Shown: positions 10,701-18,898 of the stretch, piece after piece
Position numbering within the stretch: the first letter of the stretch is position 1
How the letters are laid out: each line of letters begins with the position of its first letter
Source of the DNA: CAZJWR01 sp964549765
GTDB lineage: Bacteria > Zixibacteria > MSB-5A5 > GN15 > JAAZOE01
Reading direction: 5' to 3'
NCBI GenBank assembly: GCA_964549765.1
Contig: CAZJWR010000035.1
Location: 1 to 40,950, forward strand
DNA: 40,950 nucleotides
Program-made: the position numbers and the translations under genes
The notes under the pieces: model-generated
What the model was told of the DNA's origin: nothing
Seen by the model: the letters and a program-made list of their open reading frames with translations, nothing else
Databases searched by the model: none

Positions 10701-13700
10701 GACGGCGACGGCACGATCCCGGCCCTGACGACATCGACCCTGCCCGCAAATGCAACCTTCACGGACAACGGCGACGGCACGGGAACGTTCGATTTCAATC
10801 CCGACTTCACGCAGTCGGGGAGTTATCCGGTGACCTTTTATGCCTCCGACGGTCTGGCGACTGATTCAGAAGTCGTCACTATCAGCGTGAACGAAGCCGG
10901 CAACCAGGCCCCGGTGCTCGATCCGATCGGTCCGCAGGCGGTGGATGAAAATGTCAATCTGAATTTCTCAGTCACGGCTTCCGATGCCGACCTGACCATT
11001 CCAACGTTGACCGCCGTCAATGTCCCGGTAAATGCCACGTTCCTCGATAACGGCGACGGCAGCGGCACGTTCGATTTCACGCCCGATTATACTCAGGCGG
11101 CCACCTACAACGTGACTTTCATCGCCTCCGACGGCATTCTCGCCGATTCAGAGATCGTCGCGATTACGGTCAACGATGTCAATCGCGCCCCGGTGCTCGA
11201 TCCGATTGGCCCGCAGACGGTGGATGAAGGCGGCAATTTGAACTTCACCGTTAGCGCCAGCGATCTCGACGCCACGATTCCGGCGTTAAGCGCATCGGCT
11301 CTGGCCAACGCCACCTTCACCGATAATGGCGACGGCACCGGCGTTTTCGATTTCAATCCGGACTATACCCAGAGTGGGATTCTGGCAGTCACGTTTTACG
11401 CCACCGACGGAATCGATACCGATTCCGAAGTCGTGAGTATAACCGTAAACGATGCCGGCAATCAGCCGCCGGTGCTTGACTCTATCGGATCCCAGATGGT
11501 TTACGAGACCGCCACGTTGTCGCTTGCGATTACATCCTCCGATCCCGACGGGACGTTCCCGACCCTGTCGGCGCTCAATCTGCCGGCCAATGCGGCTTTC
11601 GTGGACAACCTCGACGGCACCGGTAGTTTCGATTTCACGCCCGATTATACCCAGGCCGGTGACTATTTCGTGACCTTCAAGGCTTTCGACGGCATTGCCG
11701 TCGATTCCGAGGTCGTTCAGGTCACCGTCCTCGACACCAACCGGCCGCCGGTGTTGAGCACGATCGGGGCGCAGTCGGTCGCCGAGGGCGGAATTCTCAG
11801 CCTGACAATCCTCGCGTCCGATCCGGACGGGACCATTCCGAGCCTTTCGACGTCGTCCCTCCCCGCCAACGCCACCTTCGTAGATAACGGCGACGGGACG
11901 GGCGCGTTCGATTTCGCTCCCGACTTCACGCAATCCGGGACATATCCGGTGACCTTCTATGCTGCCGATGCCGCGGCCACCGACTCCGAAGTCGTGACAA
12001 TCACCGTCGGCGACGCCGGTAATCAGCCACCGGTCCTCGATTCGATCGGCCCGAGGCTGATCAGCGAAGGAACGCATCTGGCTATCACCGTAACCGGTTC
12101 CGACCCAGATGGCACCATTCCGCTACTCCAGGCGGTCAATCTGCCGATCAACGCCACCTTCATCGACAATCTTAATGGAACCGCCGCTTTCGATTTCACA
12201 CCCGACTTCACTCAAGCCGGCTCCTACGAAGTGATCTTCATCGCCAGCGACGGCGTTCTGGCCGATTCCGAACGAGTGTTGATCACCGTACGTGAATTGG
12301 GCAACCAGGCGCCTATCGTCGATTCCATCGCCGACCAGTCGATTACTGAGGGCGATACGCTGGCTCTGGATCTTCACGCCACTGACCCCGAAAGTCAGGC
12401 GATCAGGTTCAATTATTCATCGACGCCGCCGTTGCGGGGCGCGACACTGGTCGATAACCTCGACGGCACGGCCGTCTTCACCTACATGCCCGATTATCTG
12501 TCGGCGGGAACCTATACCGTCCGCATTTTCGCCACCGACAACGGCACGCCAAACCTGACCGGCACCGAGGTATTCACCCTGACCGTTTTTGATTTCAACC
12601 AGCCGCCGGTCATCGATTCGATCGGGCCGTTCGGTATCAAAGTGGGCAAAACGCTGACATTTGTCGTGACGGCTCACGATTCAACCGATCAGGGCGGCGG
12701 TGAAATCTACCTGCTGATGAACAACCCGCCGGCCAACGCCACGTTCGTTGACAGCGGCAACGGCACCGGCAGGTTCACATTTACCCCGACCACCAGCCAG
12801 GTCGGCGTGTTGACCGTGCAGTTCATGGCGGTTGACAACGGCACGCCGCCGATGTCGGCGACCCGCGACGTCCAAATCACCGTCGTGGCGACCAACAGTG
12901 CGCCGGTTCTGGCCGATATTCCGCCGCAGATGGTACCCGAGGGCGGGACGGTGACCTTTACCGTCAGCGCTACCGATGCCGACGGCACAATCCCGACGTT
13001 GTCGGCCAGCAAAGTGCCGGCGAATGCATCCTTCGTTGACAATGGTGACGGTACGGGCACATTCACATTCAATCCAAGCTTTATCCAGGCGGGGCTGTAC
13101 GGAGTTGAATTCCACGCTTCCGACGGAATCGAGACCGCCAAGAAAAACGGTCTTATCCAAGTTCTCGAGGCCGGCAATCAGCGGCCGGTGCTCTTCTTTA
13201 TCGGGGACCAGCAGACCACCGAGGATGTTCTGATCGAGTTCGACGTGAGCGCGGGCGATCCCGACAGCACCATCCCGTCCATAACAGCTGATCCCCTGCC
13301 GGATGGCGCCAGCTTCGTCGATAATGGCGACGGCACCGGTTCGTTTTCCTGGCTGCCGAGTTTTTCTCAGTCAGGCGACTATTATGTGACCTTCGTCGCC
13401 TCCGACGGCGATCTGGCGGATTCCGAGGTAGTGTATATCCAGGTACTGCCCGGACCGGAGCATGCTCCGGTGATCGATTCCTTCACGGTCACGTCGGTCG
13501 AGGAGACGGGTACAGCGTATTTCAAGGTGTTCACTTCGGACATCGATTCCGTCCCGCCAATTCTGACAACGTCGACCCTACCGGGGGGGACGTTCACGGA
13601 CAAAGGTGACTATACCGGATTTTATCAGTGGGCGACCACCTATGACGATTCGGGGACATACGACGTAACCGTCTATGCCAACGATCCGGACAGCGCCGAT

Positions 13701-14840
13701 TTGATCGATAGTGTGGATATCACGTTCACGGTCACCAACCTGAATCGGCTGCCTAACGTTCGCTTCCCGGGATCGCAGTCGATCAATGTGAACGAGGGTG
13801 ATACGCTGGTATTCAATGTCCAGGGGTGGGACTATGACGGCGATATTCCGATTTTGTTCATAGAGGAGGATACGATCCCGAATTTCGATTTCGTCGACCA
13901 TCACGACGGGACGGGATCTCTGACCATGACTCCGGATTACACTCAGGCCCGCTCGTATACAATACATTTCCGAGCGGCTGACGGCGCCTTAGACAGCGTG
14001 GGTGAGCTTCTGTATCCCAATGCGCTGGATACAAACCACCTGGTTCAAACGTTTACCGTCCTTAATGTCAACGTGGGACCGATTTTGGATTCGATTGGGC
14101 CGAAGACGCTCGCAGAAGGCGATACCCTTGATTTCATCGTCCACGCCTCGCATCCAGGCGGCGAATCGATGCAGATATTCACCGAGAATGTTCCGCCGAA
14201 CATGACCATAGCCGGCTTCGCCGACACCCGTTTCGTGAACTTCCGGCCCGATTACACCCAATCCGGAGTCTACACGGTGCTATTTTTCGTGACGGATGCG
14301 ACCGGTGACGCTGATTCCGAGTATGTCCAGATTACGGTCACGGAGGCCGGCAACCAGTCGCCGTACTTCCTGTCGACCATGCCCGACACACAGGTCATCG
14401 CCTACGGCGATTCGGTTTATAACCATGTCGCGGCAGTCGACCCCGATCTCGATCCCGTGACGTTAAGCCTGCTGAATCCGCCGGCGAATACGGTCTTTGT
14501 TGATTCCGGCAACGGCGCCGGGAGCATGAAATTTATACCCGATCAGACGCAATACTGGCAGACCTTCAGTTTCCGCTTTATCGCGACCGATACGGCCGGT
14601 CTGGCGGATACGATGGTAAAATGGGTGCGGGTGGTGGCCTTTATGCGGGGCGACTCCAACAGCGACGGTTCGGTGGATGTTTCCGATGTCACCTTTATCG
14701 TCAGTTACATCTTCCGCAGCGGTCCGGCGCCGGTATCGGACGATATCGCCGATGCCAATAGCGACCTGCGAGTGGACATCAGCGACGCCCTGTATCTCGT
14801 GAACTATATCTTCCGGAGCGGTCCGCCGCCGTCGAATTGA
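7704..14840 (+). CDS. Giant secreted Ig/cadherin-like repeat protein with dockerin C-terminus
   Basis: I choose the GTG at 7704 because GGAGG lies at 7692-7696, seven bases upstream, and the product then opens with a clean signal peptide (KRPKNR, a hydrophobic core, then AFA before QG). The in-frame GTG at 7641 and ATG at 7665 would add a long polar extension. Product is 2378 residues: signal peptide, fibronectin-III-like segment (about 135-230), IPT/TIG domain (about 235-320), 21 modules of about 95 residues (bases 8670-14640), then a two-loop dockerin-like domain (14643-14837). The loops read DSNSDGSVDVSD and DANSDLRVDISD, each followed by a helix ending in YIFRSGP. The second loop has Leu where Gly is usual at position 6. 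Modules 1-10 are nearly identical and the last seven or eight are divergent. It is probably an exported adhesin held in a surface complex by its dockerin; the binding partner is unknown. Confidence 0.9.
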   Translation: MFALSKRPKNRLILPILTLAVVLLSSSAAFAQGSIFGSVTNSDATVPANGQISFFGYLDNTDTEIHIETSVGAGYDAGNWFDDFQNYLTEAPGNPYDYHFYNVTNSEGFVLSKLIPNNSFQQEDVVLVPVIWPAEVTGLAAHALSSSQMVISWNGIPGVTYHVYRRMATSNGSFFRIDDPTGSMANPGVSTNYYVDNTVDGASTYHYLIIPQDGSGHLGPHSGILTAVSSSIEAPLVTTITPDTGYTVGGMSVTISGSNFDVNGATATIGGAALTSVTVVSPYEITGVTPPGAAGPADVVVTNTSSGLASAPLVGGFYYIANNPPVLDPIGPQTVAEGGSLSVPVTASDPDATIPALSTSTLPTNANFVDNSDGSGLFTFNPDFTQAGSYPITFYASDGIFTDSEIVIVTVTGTNQPPVLDPIGNKTVAEGANLNFGVSASDPDATPLILTTSTLPTNATFADNGDGTGTFDFNPDYTQSGNYPVTFYASDGLATDSELITITVTNTNRSPVLAAIGAQTVAEGGNLNFNATATDPDGTIPTMTTSTLPTNASFLDNGDGTGTFDFNPDFTQAGNYPVTFYASDGVAIDSEAVTITVTGTNLPPVLDPIGDKAIAEGGNLNFGVTSSDPDGNSPALTTSALPANATFSDNGDGTGTFDFTPDYTQAGDYPVTFYASDGLATDSESITIAVTNTNRSPVLATIGAQTVAEGANLNFNATATDPDGAIPTMTTSTLPANATFLDNGDGTGTFDFNPDFTQAGDYPVTFYASDGVAIDSEAVTISVTNTNRSPVLAAIGPQTVAEGGNLNFNAAATDPDGDVPTMTTSTLPANATFLDNGDGTGTFDFNPDFTQAGSYPVTFYASDGVATDSEAVTITVTGTNLPPVLNTIGDQTVAEGANLNVGVTSSDPDGTSPVLTTTTLPANATFVDNGDGTGTFDFNPDYTQEGSYPVTFYASDGIAIDSEAITVTVTHTNQPPVLDPIGAKLVAEGANLNFNVTSSDGDGTIPALTTSTLPANATFTDNGDGTGTFDFNPDFTQSGSYPVTFYASDGLATDSEVVTISVNEAGNQAPVLDPIGPQAVDENVNLNFSVTASDADLTIPTLTAVNVPVNATFLDNGDGSGTFDFTPDYTQAATYNVTFIASDGILADSEIVAITVNDVNRAPVLDPIGPQTVDEGGNLNFTVSASDLDATIPALSASALANATFTDNGDGTGVFDFNPDYTQSGILAVTFYATDGIDTDSEVVSITVNDAGNQPPVLDSIGSQMVYETATLSLAITSSDPDGTFPTLSALNLPANAAFVDNLDGTGSFDFTPDYTQAGDYFVTFKAFDGIAVDSEVVQVTVLDTNRPPVLSTIGAQSVAEGGILSLTILASDPDGTIPSLSTSSLPANATFVDNGDGTGAFDFAPDFTQSGTYPVTFYAADAAATDSEVVTITVGDAGNQPPVLDSIGPRLISEGTHLAITVTGSDPDGTIPLLQAVNLPINATFIDNLNGTAAFDFTPDFTQAGSYEVIFIASDGVLADSERVLITVRELGNQAPIVDSIADQSITEGDTLALDLHATDPESQAIRFNYSSTPPLRGATLVDNLDGTAVFTYMPDYLSAGTYTVRIFATDNGTPNLTGTEVFTLTVFDFNQPPVIDSIGPFGIKVGKTLTFVVTAHDSTDQGGGEIYLLMNNPPANATFVDSGNGTGRFTFTPTTSQVGVLTVQFMAVDNGTPPMSATRDVQITVVATNSAPVLADIPPQMVPEGGTVTFTVSATDADGTIPTLSASKVPANASFVDNGDGTGTFTFNPSFIQAGLYGVEFHASDGIETAKKNGLIQVLEAGNQRPVLFFIGDQQTTEDVLIEFDVSAGDPDSTIPSITADPLPDGASFVDNGDGTGSFSWLPSFSQSGDYYVTFVASDGDLADSEVVYIQVLPGPEHAPVIDSFTVTSVEETGTAYFKVFTSDIDSVPPILTTSTLPGGTFTDKGDYTGFYQWATTYDDSGTYDVTVYANDPDSADLIDSVDITFTVTNLNRLPNVRFPGSQSINVNEGDTLVFNVQGWDYDGDIPILFIEEDTIPNFDFVDHHDGTGSLTMTPDYTQARSYTIHFRAADGALDSVGELLYPNALDTNHLVQTFTVLNVNVGPILDSIGPKTLAEGDTLDFIVHASHPGGESMQIFTENVPPNMTIAGFADTRFVNFRPDYTQSGVYTVLFFVTDATGDADSEYVQITVTEAGNQSPYFLSTMPDTQVIAYGDSVYNHVAAVDPDLDPVTLSLLNPPANTVFVDSGNGAGSMKFIPDQTQYWQTFSFRFIATDTAGLADTMVKWVRVVAFMRGDSNSDGSVDVSDVTFIVSYIFRSGPAPVSDDIADANSDLRVDISDALYLVNYIFRSGPPPSN
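8670..14640 (+). repeat. 21 tandem ~285-bp coding repeats
   Basis: This is the same module family as in the upstream gene. Modules 1-10 are mainly the FDFNP subtype with TVAEGGNLNF openings and are strongly alike. From about base 12300 onward the modules drift in length and sequence (openings SITEGDTLAL, GIKVGKTLTF, TTEDVLIEF). This suggests recent amplification of the N-terminal part and an older C-terminal part. Confidence 0.9.
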
Positions 14841-14862
14841 CCGCGCCCCTAAGAATCAATGC

Positions 14863-14895
14863 CGAGAGCCGCGTCCATTTCGGACGCGGCTCTCG
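14863..14895 (+). terminator. Perfect 14-bp hairpin after the dockerin repeat gene
   Basis: Arms 14863-14876 (CGAGAGCCGCGTCC) and 14882-14895 are perfect reverse complements around a five-base loop. It lies 23 bases after the stop codon. No T-tract follows, so it may be a 3'-end stabiliser or a factor-assisted terminator rather than a canonical intrinsic terminator. Confidence 0.6.
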
Positions 14896-14949
14896 CATGA
14901 TCGGACGGCGCATTCCCGCACAGGAAGAGCCAAAAATAAAAAAGACTCG

Positions 14950-14977
14950 TTGACGATAGGCGGTTTTATCGTATATT
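14950..14977 (+). promoter_or_regulatory. Sigma-70-like promoter for the subtilase gene
   Basis: TTGACG at 14950-14955 and TATATT at 14972-14977 have 16-base spacing. Transcription would begin near 14984, giving a leader of about 100 bases before the ATG at 15086. This placement also argues against the GTG at 14990 as the start. Confidence 0.6.
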
Positions 14978-15085
14978 GTTACTGATGGAGTGAGTTTGAT
15001 TTCAGCGTCTGAAGAAAGTTACAGATCACCTCACCCGCCCACCGCCGCCGCGCGTAACAAGAATATTAAAACCCGGAGTAGTCCG

Positions 15086-17452
15086 ATGCGCATTGCTATC
15101 GTGTTCATCATCATAGGTTGTCTATGGATGGGAACGGCGGCTTTGGCCGCGTACGGTTCCCCGACGGATAGGGCCCCGGCTGACCAGTTGATCATCAAGG
15201 GAAGATTCGGCGTCGAATTCTCCGCCGCTGCCAATCTCGAGGGCGTCACCAAGGGATTCGGCATGTTCCGAATCGGAATTCCCTCGGTGGATAAAATATT
15301 CGATGATTTCCGAGTCAAAGACGTTCACGCCCTGTCGCCGTACGACGTCGGGAAGTCGAATTCTATGAGCCGGGTTTATATCGTTGAGGTTCCCGATGAT
15401 GTCGAAGACGCACGTTTCATGGCGGCCATGAAGGCCAATCCCTACGTGGTACAGATCCAGAACGATATCATGTGCCCGGTATATGGCAATCCCGATGATC
15501 CGGCGTTCGGCAACCAGTGGCACCATTATCAATCCGGGGATCATGACATCGACACGCCCGAGGCCTGGGATATCGAGGTCGGGTCCGACACCGCCATCAT
15601 CGCCATCATAGATACCGGTGTTCTTTACCGGCATCCGGATTTAGCAGGCAACATCTGGGTCAATCCCGGCGAGGATATCGATGGTGACGGAATCGTATTC
15701 GATTCCACGGACTTCAACCATGTTGACGACGATGGCAACGGATATATCGACGACGTGATCGGCTACGATTTCTTCACCGGCGGCGGTTCCTACCCGCCCT
15801 GGCCCGGCGAGGACGGCTCGGTGACCGACAACGATCCCAGCGATTTCAACGGTCACGGCACCCATTGCTCTGGGATCGCGGCTGCCGTTACCAATAACGC
15901 CAAATACGGCGCCGGTATCGCCGGCGGCTGGGGACCCATGCGCGGTGACGGCGGGGCCCGCATTATGTGTCTCCGGGCCGGCTATTCGGCCAACGTCGAC
16001 GGTGAGGAAATCGGTTACCTGGTCATGTCCGCTGTTGTTCAAGCCGTCAATTACGCCGCCCACAACGGGGCCGATGTCATCAGCTATTCGGCCGGTGCGT
16101 CGTCTTGGCCCGGCATGGCGGCGGCGCTCAGCACGGCCATGGACTCCGGAATTGTCTTCTGCAACGCCGCCGGCAACGATAACGCCGACCTCCCCTCCTA
16201 TTTCGGCACCTACCCCGGCATTATTTCCGTGGCCGCCACCAATAGCTCTGATCGCAAATGGACGTGGAACTCCAGTGCGGGGTCCGATTTTGGAGCCTGG
16301 GTGGAGGTTTCCGCGCCCGGACAGGATATCTATTCGACGGCGTCGTACCATTACTCCCCCACCTACGCCACCTGGACGGGAACATCGATGGCGGCGCCGA
16401 TGGTGGCCGGACTGGCGGCGCTGATCAAATCGCATCACCCCGATTGGGACAAGACGATTATCGATACCGTCATTATGAACAACACCGACAATATTGACGC
16501 CGAGAATCCGAGCTATATCGGCCTCCTCGGCACCGGCCGAATCAACGCGTACAATTGCCTGCAAAACTCCGCTTCGGCCGATTTCCGCGGTTCTCCCCGA
16601 ATCGGGACGGCGCCCCTGACGGTGGACTTCACCGACCTCTCGCCGGCGGCGACGTCCTGGTCATGGACGTTCGGGGACGGCGACGTTTCCGCCGATCAGA
16701 ACCCGCAGCATATCTACGCCAATCCGGGTCTGTACACGGTTTCTCTGGAAGTGACCGATCCCAACGGGACCAATACGAAGATCAGAAAGTACTATGTGCT
16801 GGCCACTGCCGATACCGTGACCGGAGATTCGACCGTCATTATCCCGTCCGGCGGGTCCGATTCCGCGGCCGTGGAGATTTATTTCAAAAATACCATTCCC
16901 ATCGATACCTTCACCCTGGTGTTTATCTACACGGCGCAGACCGGCACGGCTGTCCTCGATTTCCGCAGCGTCAGCCTTGACGGTACGCGCGGGCAGGTCT
17001 TTGATACCGCCATCGTGCGGGCGGAAGCGCCCACGACCCACAAGGTGGCCATCGAATTCTGGCCCTACCGGACGACCGGCAAAAATCCGCTCATGCCGGG
17101 GGATGGAGCCGTGGCCAAGTTGTGGTTCAGCGCCACTGGAGCCGGTACGGTCGCTTTCGATACAATCACTCTCGTCGGATATACGTATAATTTCAAGGAC
17201 CAGTATGCCGACGGATATATTCCCGATTTCAGGCCCTTCACGGTGACGGTCGGCATGCGCGGCGACGCCGATAGTGACGGGAGTCTCAATATCGCCGACG
17301 CCGTCTATTTGATAAATTATATTTTCAAAGGAGGCCCGGGACCGAAGACGATATATCAGGGAGACGCCAATGGAGACGGCAGCATCAATATCGCGGACGC
17401 CGTGTACCTGATCAACTATATCTTCAAGGGCGGCCCGCCGCCCCCGCCGTGA
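15086..17452 (+). CDS. Secreted S8 subtilisin-like protease with PKD and dockerin domains
   Basis: The start is the ATG at 15086: GGAG at 15075-15078 is seven bases upstream, and the product opens with a signal peptide (MRIAIVFIIIG to AALAA). Product is 788 residues. After a prodomain-like segment (about 30-140) the catalytic residues are clear: Asp176 (IIDTGV), His257 (GHGTHCSG), oxyanion Asn364 (AAGN) and Ser434 (GTSMAAP). A PKD domain follows (about 495-575, WTFGDGD). Next is a ~130-residue beta-sandwich-like domain ending IPDFRPFTVTV, and then two intact dockerin loops (DADSDGSLNIAD and DANGDGSINIAD, each followed by NYIFKGGP). It should act outside the cell, where it could mature or turn over the neighbouring repeat proteins or digest external protein; the substrate is inferred. 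The dockerin suggests docking to a surface partner. It has its own promoter. Confidence 0.93.
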   Translation: MRIAIVFIIIGCLWMGTAALAAYGSPTDRAPADQLIIKGRFGVEFSAAANLEGVTKGFGMFRIGIPSVDKIFDDFRVKDVHALSPYDVGKSNSMSRVYIVEVPDDVEDARFMAAMKANPYVVQIQNDIMCPVYGNPDDPAFGNQWHHYQSGDHDIDTPEAWDIEVGSDTAIIAIIDTGVLYRHPDLAGNIWVNPGEDIDGDGIVFDSTDFNHVDDDGNGYIDDVIGYDFFTGGGSYPPWPGEDGSVTDNDPSDFNGHGTHCSGIAAAVTNNAKYGAGIAGGWGPMRGDGGARIMCLRAGYSANVDGEEIGYLVMSAVVQAVNYAAHNGADVISYSAGASSWPGMAAALSTAMDSGIVFCNAAGNDNADLPSYFGTYPGIISVAATNSSDRKWTWNSSAGSDFGAWVEVSAPGQDIYSTASYHYSPTYATWTGTSMAAPMVAGLAALIKSHHPDWDKTIIDTVIMNNTDNIDAENPSYIGLLGTGRINAYNCLQNSASADFRGSPRIGTAPLTVDFTDLSPAATSWSWTFGDGDVSADQNPQHIYANPGLYTVSLEVTDPNGTNTKIRKYYVLATADTVTGDSTVIIPSGGSDSAAVEIYFKNTIPIDTFTLVFIYTAQTGTAVLDFRSVSLDGTRGQVFDTAIVRAEAPTTHKVAIEFWPYRTTGKNPLMPGDGAVAKLWFSATGAGTVAFDTITLVGYTYNFKDQYADGYIPDFRPFTVTVGMRGDADSDGSLNIADAVYLINYIFKGGPGPKTIYQGDANGDGSINIADAVYLINYIFKGGPPPPP

Positions 17453-17473
17453 TGAAAAAATGTGGTTTTTTTG

Positions 17474-17501
17474 TTGACTACAGGACGTTTTTTGCTAACT
17501 T
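17474..17501 (+). promoter_or_regulatory. Promoter for the gene at 17631
   Basis: TTGACT at 17474-17479 and TAACTT at 17496-17501 have 16-base spacing. The -35 is good and the -10 weak. The flanking sequence resembles the subtilase promoter: both share GTTGAC, an AGG, a GTTTT run and a TTGT(T)ACT at the -10. Confidence 0.5.
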
Positions 17502-17510
17502 GTACTGGCT

Positions 17511-17561
17511 TATCCCGCCTCCGAGGGCAGCCCTTTCGACGGTCGCCTGCGGGAGGGGATA
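17511..17561 (+). promoter_or_regulatory. Structured 5' leader hairpin
   Basis: TATCCC (17511-17516) pairs with GGGATA (17556-17561) and CTCC (17519-17522) with GGAG (17552-17555), leaving a two-base GC bulge. It begins a few bases after the predicted transcription start. The same arrangement, CCC-GC-CTC pairing with GAG-GGG, recurs in the leader of the gene at 18899. I do not recognise a known riboswitch class. Confidence 0.45.
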
Positions 17562-17630
17562 GACGAAAGATGAGACTAGAGAAAAACAACCCTTTAAAAC
17601 AAGTGCATATTGTGCATGGAGGCTTAGTCT

Positions 17631-18596
17631 ATGAAAAGTAAATTGGTAATGTTTTTGGTAGTACTGTTCGTCGCGGGCGGTGCGGTGCAGGCGGCCGATT
17701 CCCTCGCCTTAGTGGTGTACAATTCCACCCAGGACATGGTGATTGACACGGGCGGGGTCATCTACATGTATGACATGGCCGACAACCCGCAAAGCTACGA
17801 ACTCCAGATCTACATCTCAAACGATTCCAAACTCAGCGGTATTTCGCTCCCGTTCGAGATTTCCTCGACGGACGGCGCCACGTGGACGTTGGATAACGTC
17901 TCGACGACTTTCGCCCCGGCAATACCCGACGGGGGCCTGTTCGTTACCGGCGTTACCGGTTCGCGTTGGATGGCGGGGCCTCATGCCGACGGAAGCTGCT
18001 GGGATCTCACCGGGACGTTGATCAGCGACGGTTTGGCCCCAGCCCAGTTTCTGATGGGCGGCGCGGCCCTTTCGGCAGGAATGGTTTCCGGTCCGCTTGA
18101 GCATATGCTGTCGGTGCATTTCTCCGTCGGCGGTGTGGGACCTGCCGATGATCCCAAGACGTTGGTCATCGACTCGGCCAAATATCCCCCCGCGGGCGAC
18201 TTCGTATTCCAGCCGGAAACCGGTGGGACCGTGTTACCAGAATTCAGCGGACAGGTCTCTTATTCGGTGTCCTATTATCCCCCCACGGACGCCGATGATG
18301 CGAACCCGGGTATGTCATACTCCTTCGACCTGGATCAAAACCATCCCAATCCGTTCAATCCGGCGACGACGGTGGAATACAGCCTGGCCCGGAAATCTCA
18401 TGTGAACATCTCGGTCTACAACATCCTGGGTCAGAAAGTTATCACGCTGGTGGATGGCGAACAGGAAGCCGGCCCGCACCATGCCGTATGGGAAGGCCGC
18501 GACGGCAACGGCAGTCAAGTTGCCTCCGGTATCTATTTCTATAAAATGGTCGCCGGCGACTACGTGCAGACGCGCAAGATGGCGCTGATGCGCTAA
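17631..18596 (+). CDS. Secreted single-module protein with type IX-like sorting tail
   Basis: GGAGG at 17618-17622, eight bases before the ATG, fixes the start. The 321-residue product has a signal peptide (MKSKLVMFLVVLFVAGG to VQAA). Residues about 25-220 form one beta-sandwich-like module with marks ISNDSKLSGISLPFE, EHMLSVHFSVGG, PPAGDFVF and LPEFSGQ. The C-terminal ~90 residues are a FlgD-Ig/Por-secretion-like tail: FDLDQNHPNPFNPATT, then VNISVYNILGQKV, ASGIYFYKM and TRKMALMR. The module recurs in the next two genes, and its cohesin-like or carbohydrate-binding nature is a guess from fold-like spacing. It has its own promoter and terminator, so it is probably monocistronic and could be abundant. 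Its small size and surface tail suit a displayed binding unit. Confidence 0.88.
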   Translation: MKSKLVMFLVVLFVAGGAVQAADSLALVVYNSTQDMVIDTGGVIYMYDMADNPQSYELQIYISNDSKLSGISLPFEISSTDGATWTLDNVSTTFAPAIPDGGLFVTGVTGSRWMAGPHADGSCWDLTGTLISDGLAPAQFLMGGAALSAGMVSGPLEHMLSVHFSVGGVGPADDPKTLVIDSAKYPPAGDFVFQPETGGTVLPEFSGQVSYSVSYYPPTDADDANPGMSYSFDLDQNHPNPFNPATTVEYSLARKSHVNISVYNILGQKVITLVDGEQEAGPHHAVWEGRDGNGSQVASGIYFYKMVAGDYVQTRKMALMR

Positions 18597-18622
18597 ACTG
18601 TCGATACCGAAATTCGATACTC

Positions 18623-18653
18623 AAAGCCCTTCCCGTGCGGAAGGGCTTTTTTT
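18623..18653 (+). terminator. Intrinsic terminator after the gene at 17631
   Basis: AAAGCCCTTCC (18623-18633) pairs with GGAAGGGCTTT (18639-18649) around a five-base loop, and the T-run continues to 18653. This is a textbook rho-independent terminator. Confidence 0.88.
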
Positions 18654-18688
18654 GCCTCGCGGAATGCGGAACGACACGGAATTTTCTC

Positions 18689-18717
18689 TTGACGAATCAT
18701 GGACGTATTTATATAAT
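18689..18717 (+). promoter_or_regulatory. Strong sigma-70 promoter for the gene at 18899
   Basis: TTGACG at 18689-18694 and a consensus TATAAT at 18712-18717 are separated by exactly 17 bases. The predicted leader is about 175 bases. Confidence 0.75.
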
Positions 18718-18742
18718 TTAATAAGGCACAATGATCCTTCGA

Positions 18743-18788
18743 CCCGCCTCCGCGATGCCGCAATATCATCATGACCACGACCGAGGGG
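18743..18788 (+). promoter_or_regulatory. Leader stem matching that of the upstream gene
   Basis: CCC-GC-CTC (18743-18750) can pair with GAG-GGG (18783-18788), leaving the same GC bulge as in the leader at 17511-17561. The 5' strand CCCGCCTCCG is shared word for word between the two leaders. The pairing is short, so the call is tentative. Confidence 0.35.
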
Positions 18789-18898
18789 AGAGTGCTACGC
18801 AAAGAAATATAATCCACCGATTGCAGCCGCCGCCCGGCAGGCTGTTCCCGAATCCGCGTCTTGGGCCTTAGTGGAAATCTTTTTGGGGAGGAAGAATA

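Noticed and set aside
14990..15085. GTG at 14990 as start of the subtilase
   Set aside because: It would put 32 polar residues before the signal peptide; the ATG at 15086 has a well-placed GGAG.
17511..17561. Cyclic-di-GMP (GEMM) riboswitch in the leader
   Set aside because: I looked for the conserved GEMM words (CACGCA, GGGCAAACC, GACGCAAAGCC) and did not find them in order.
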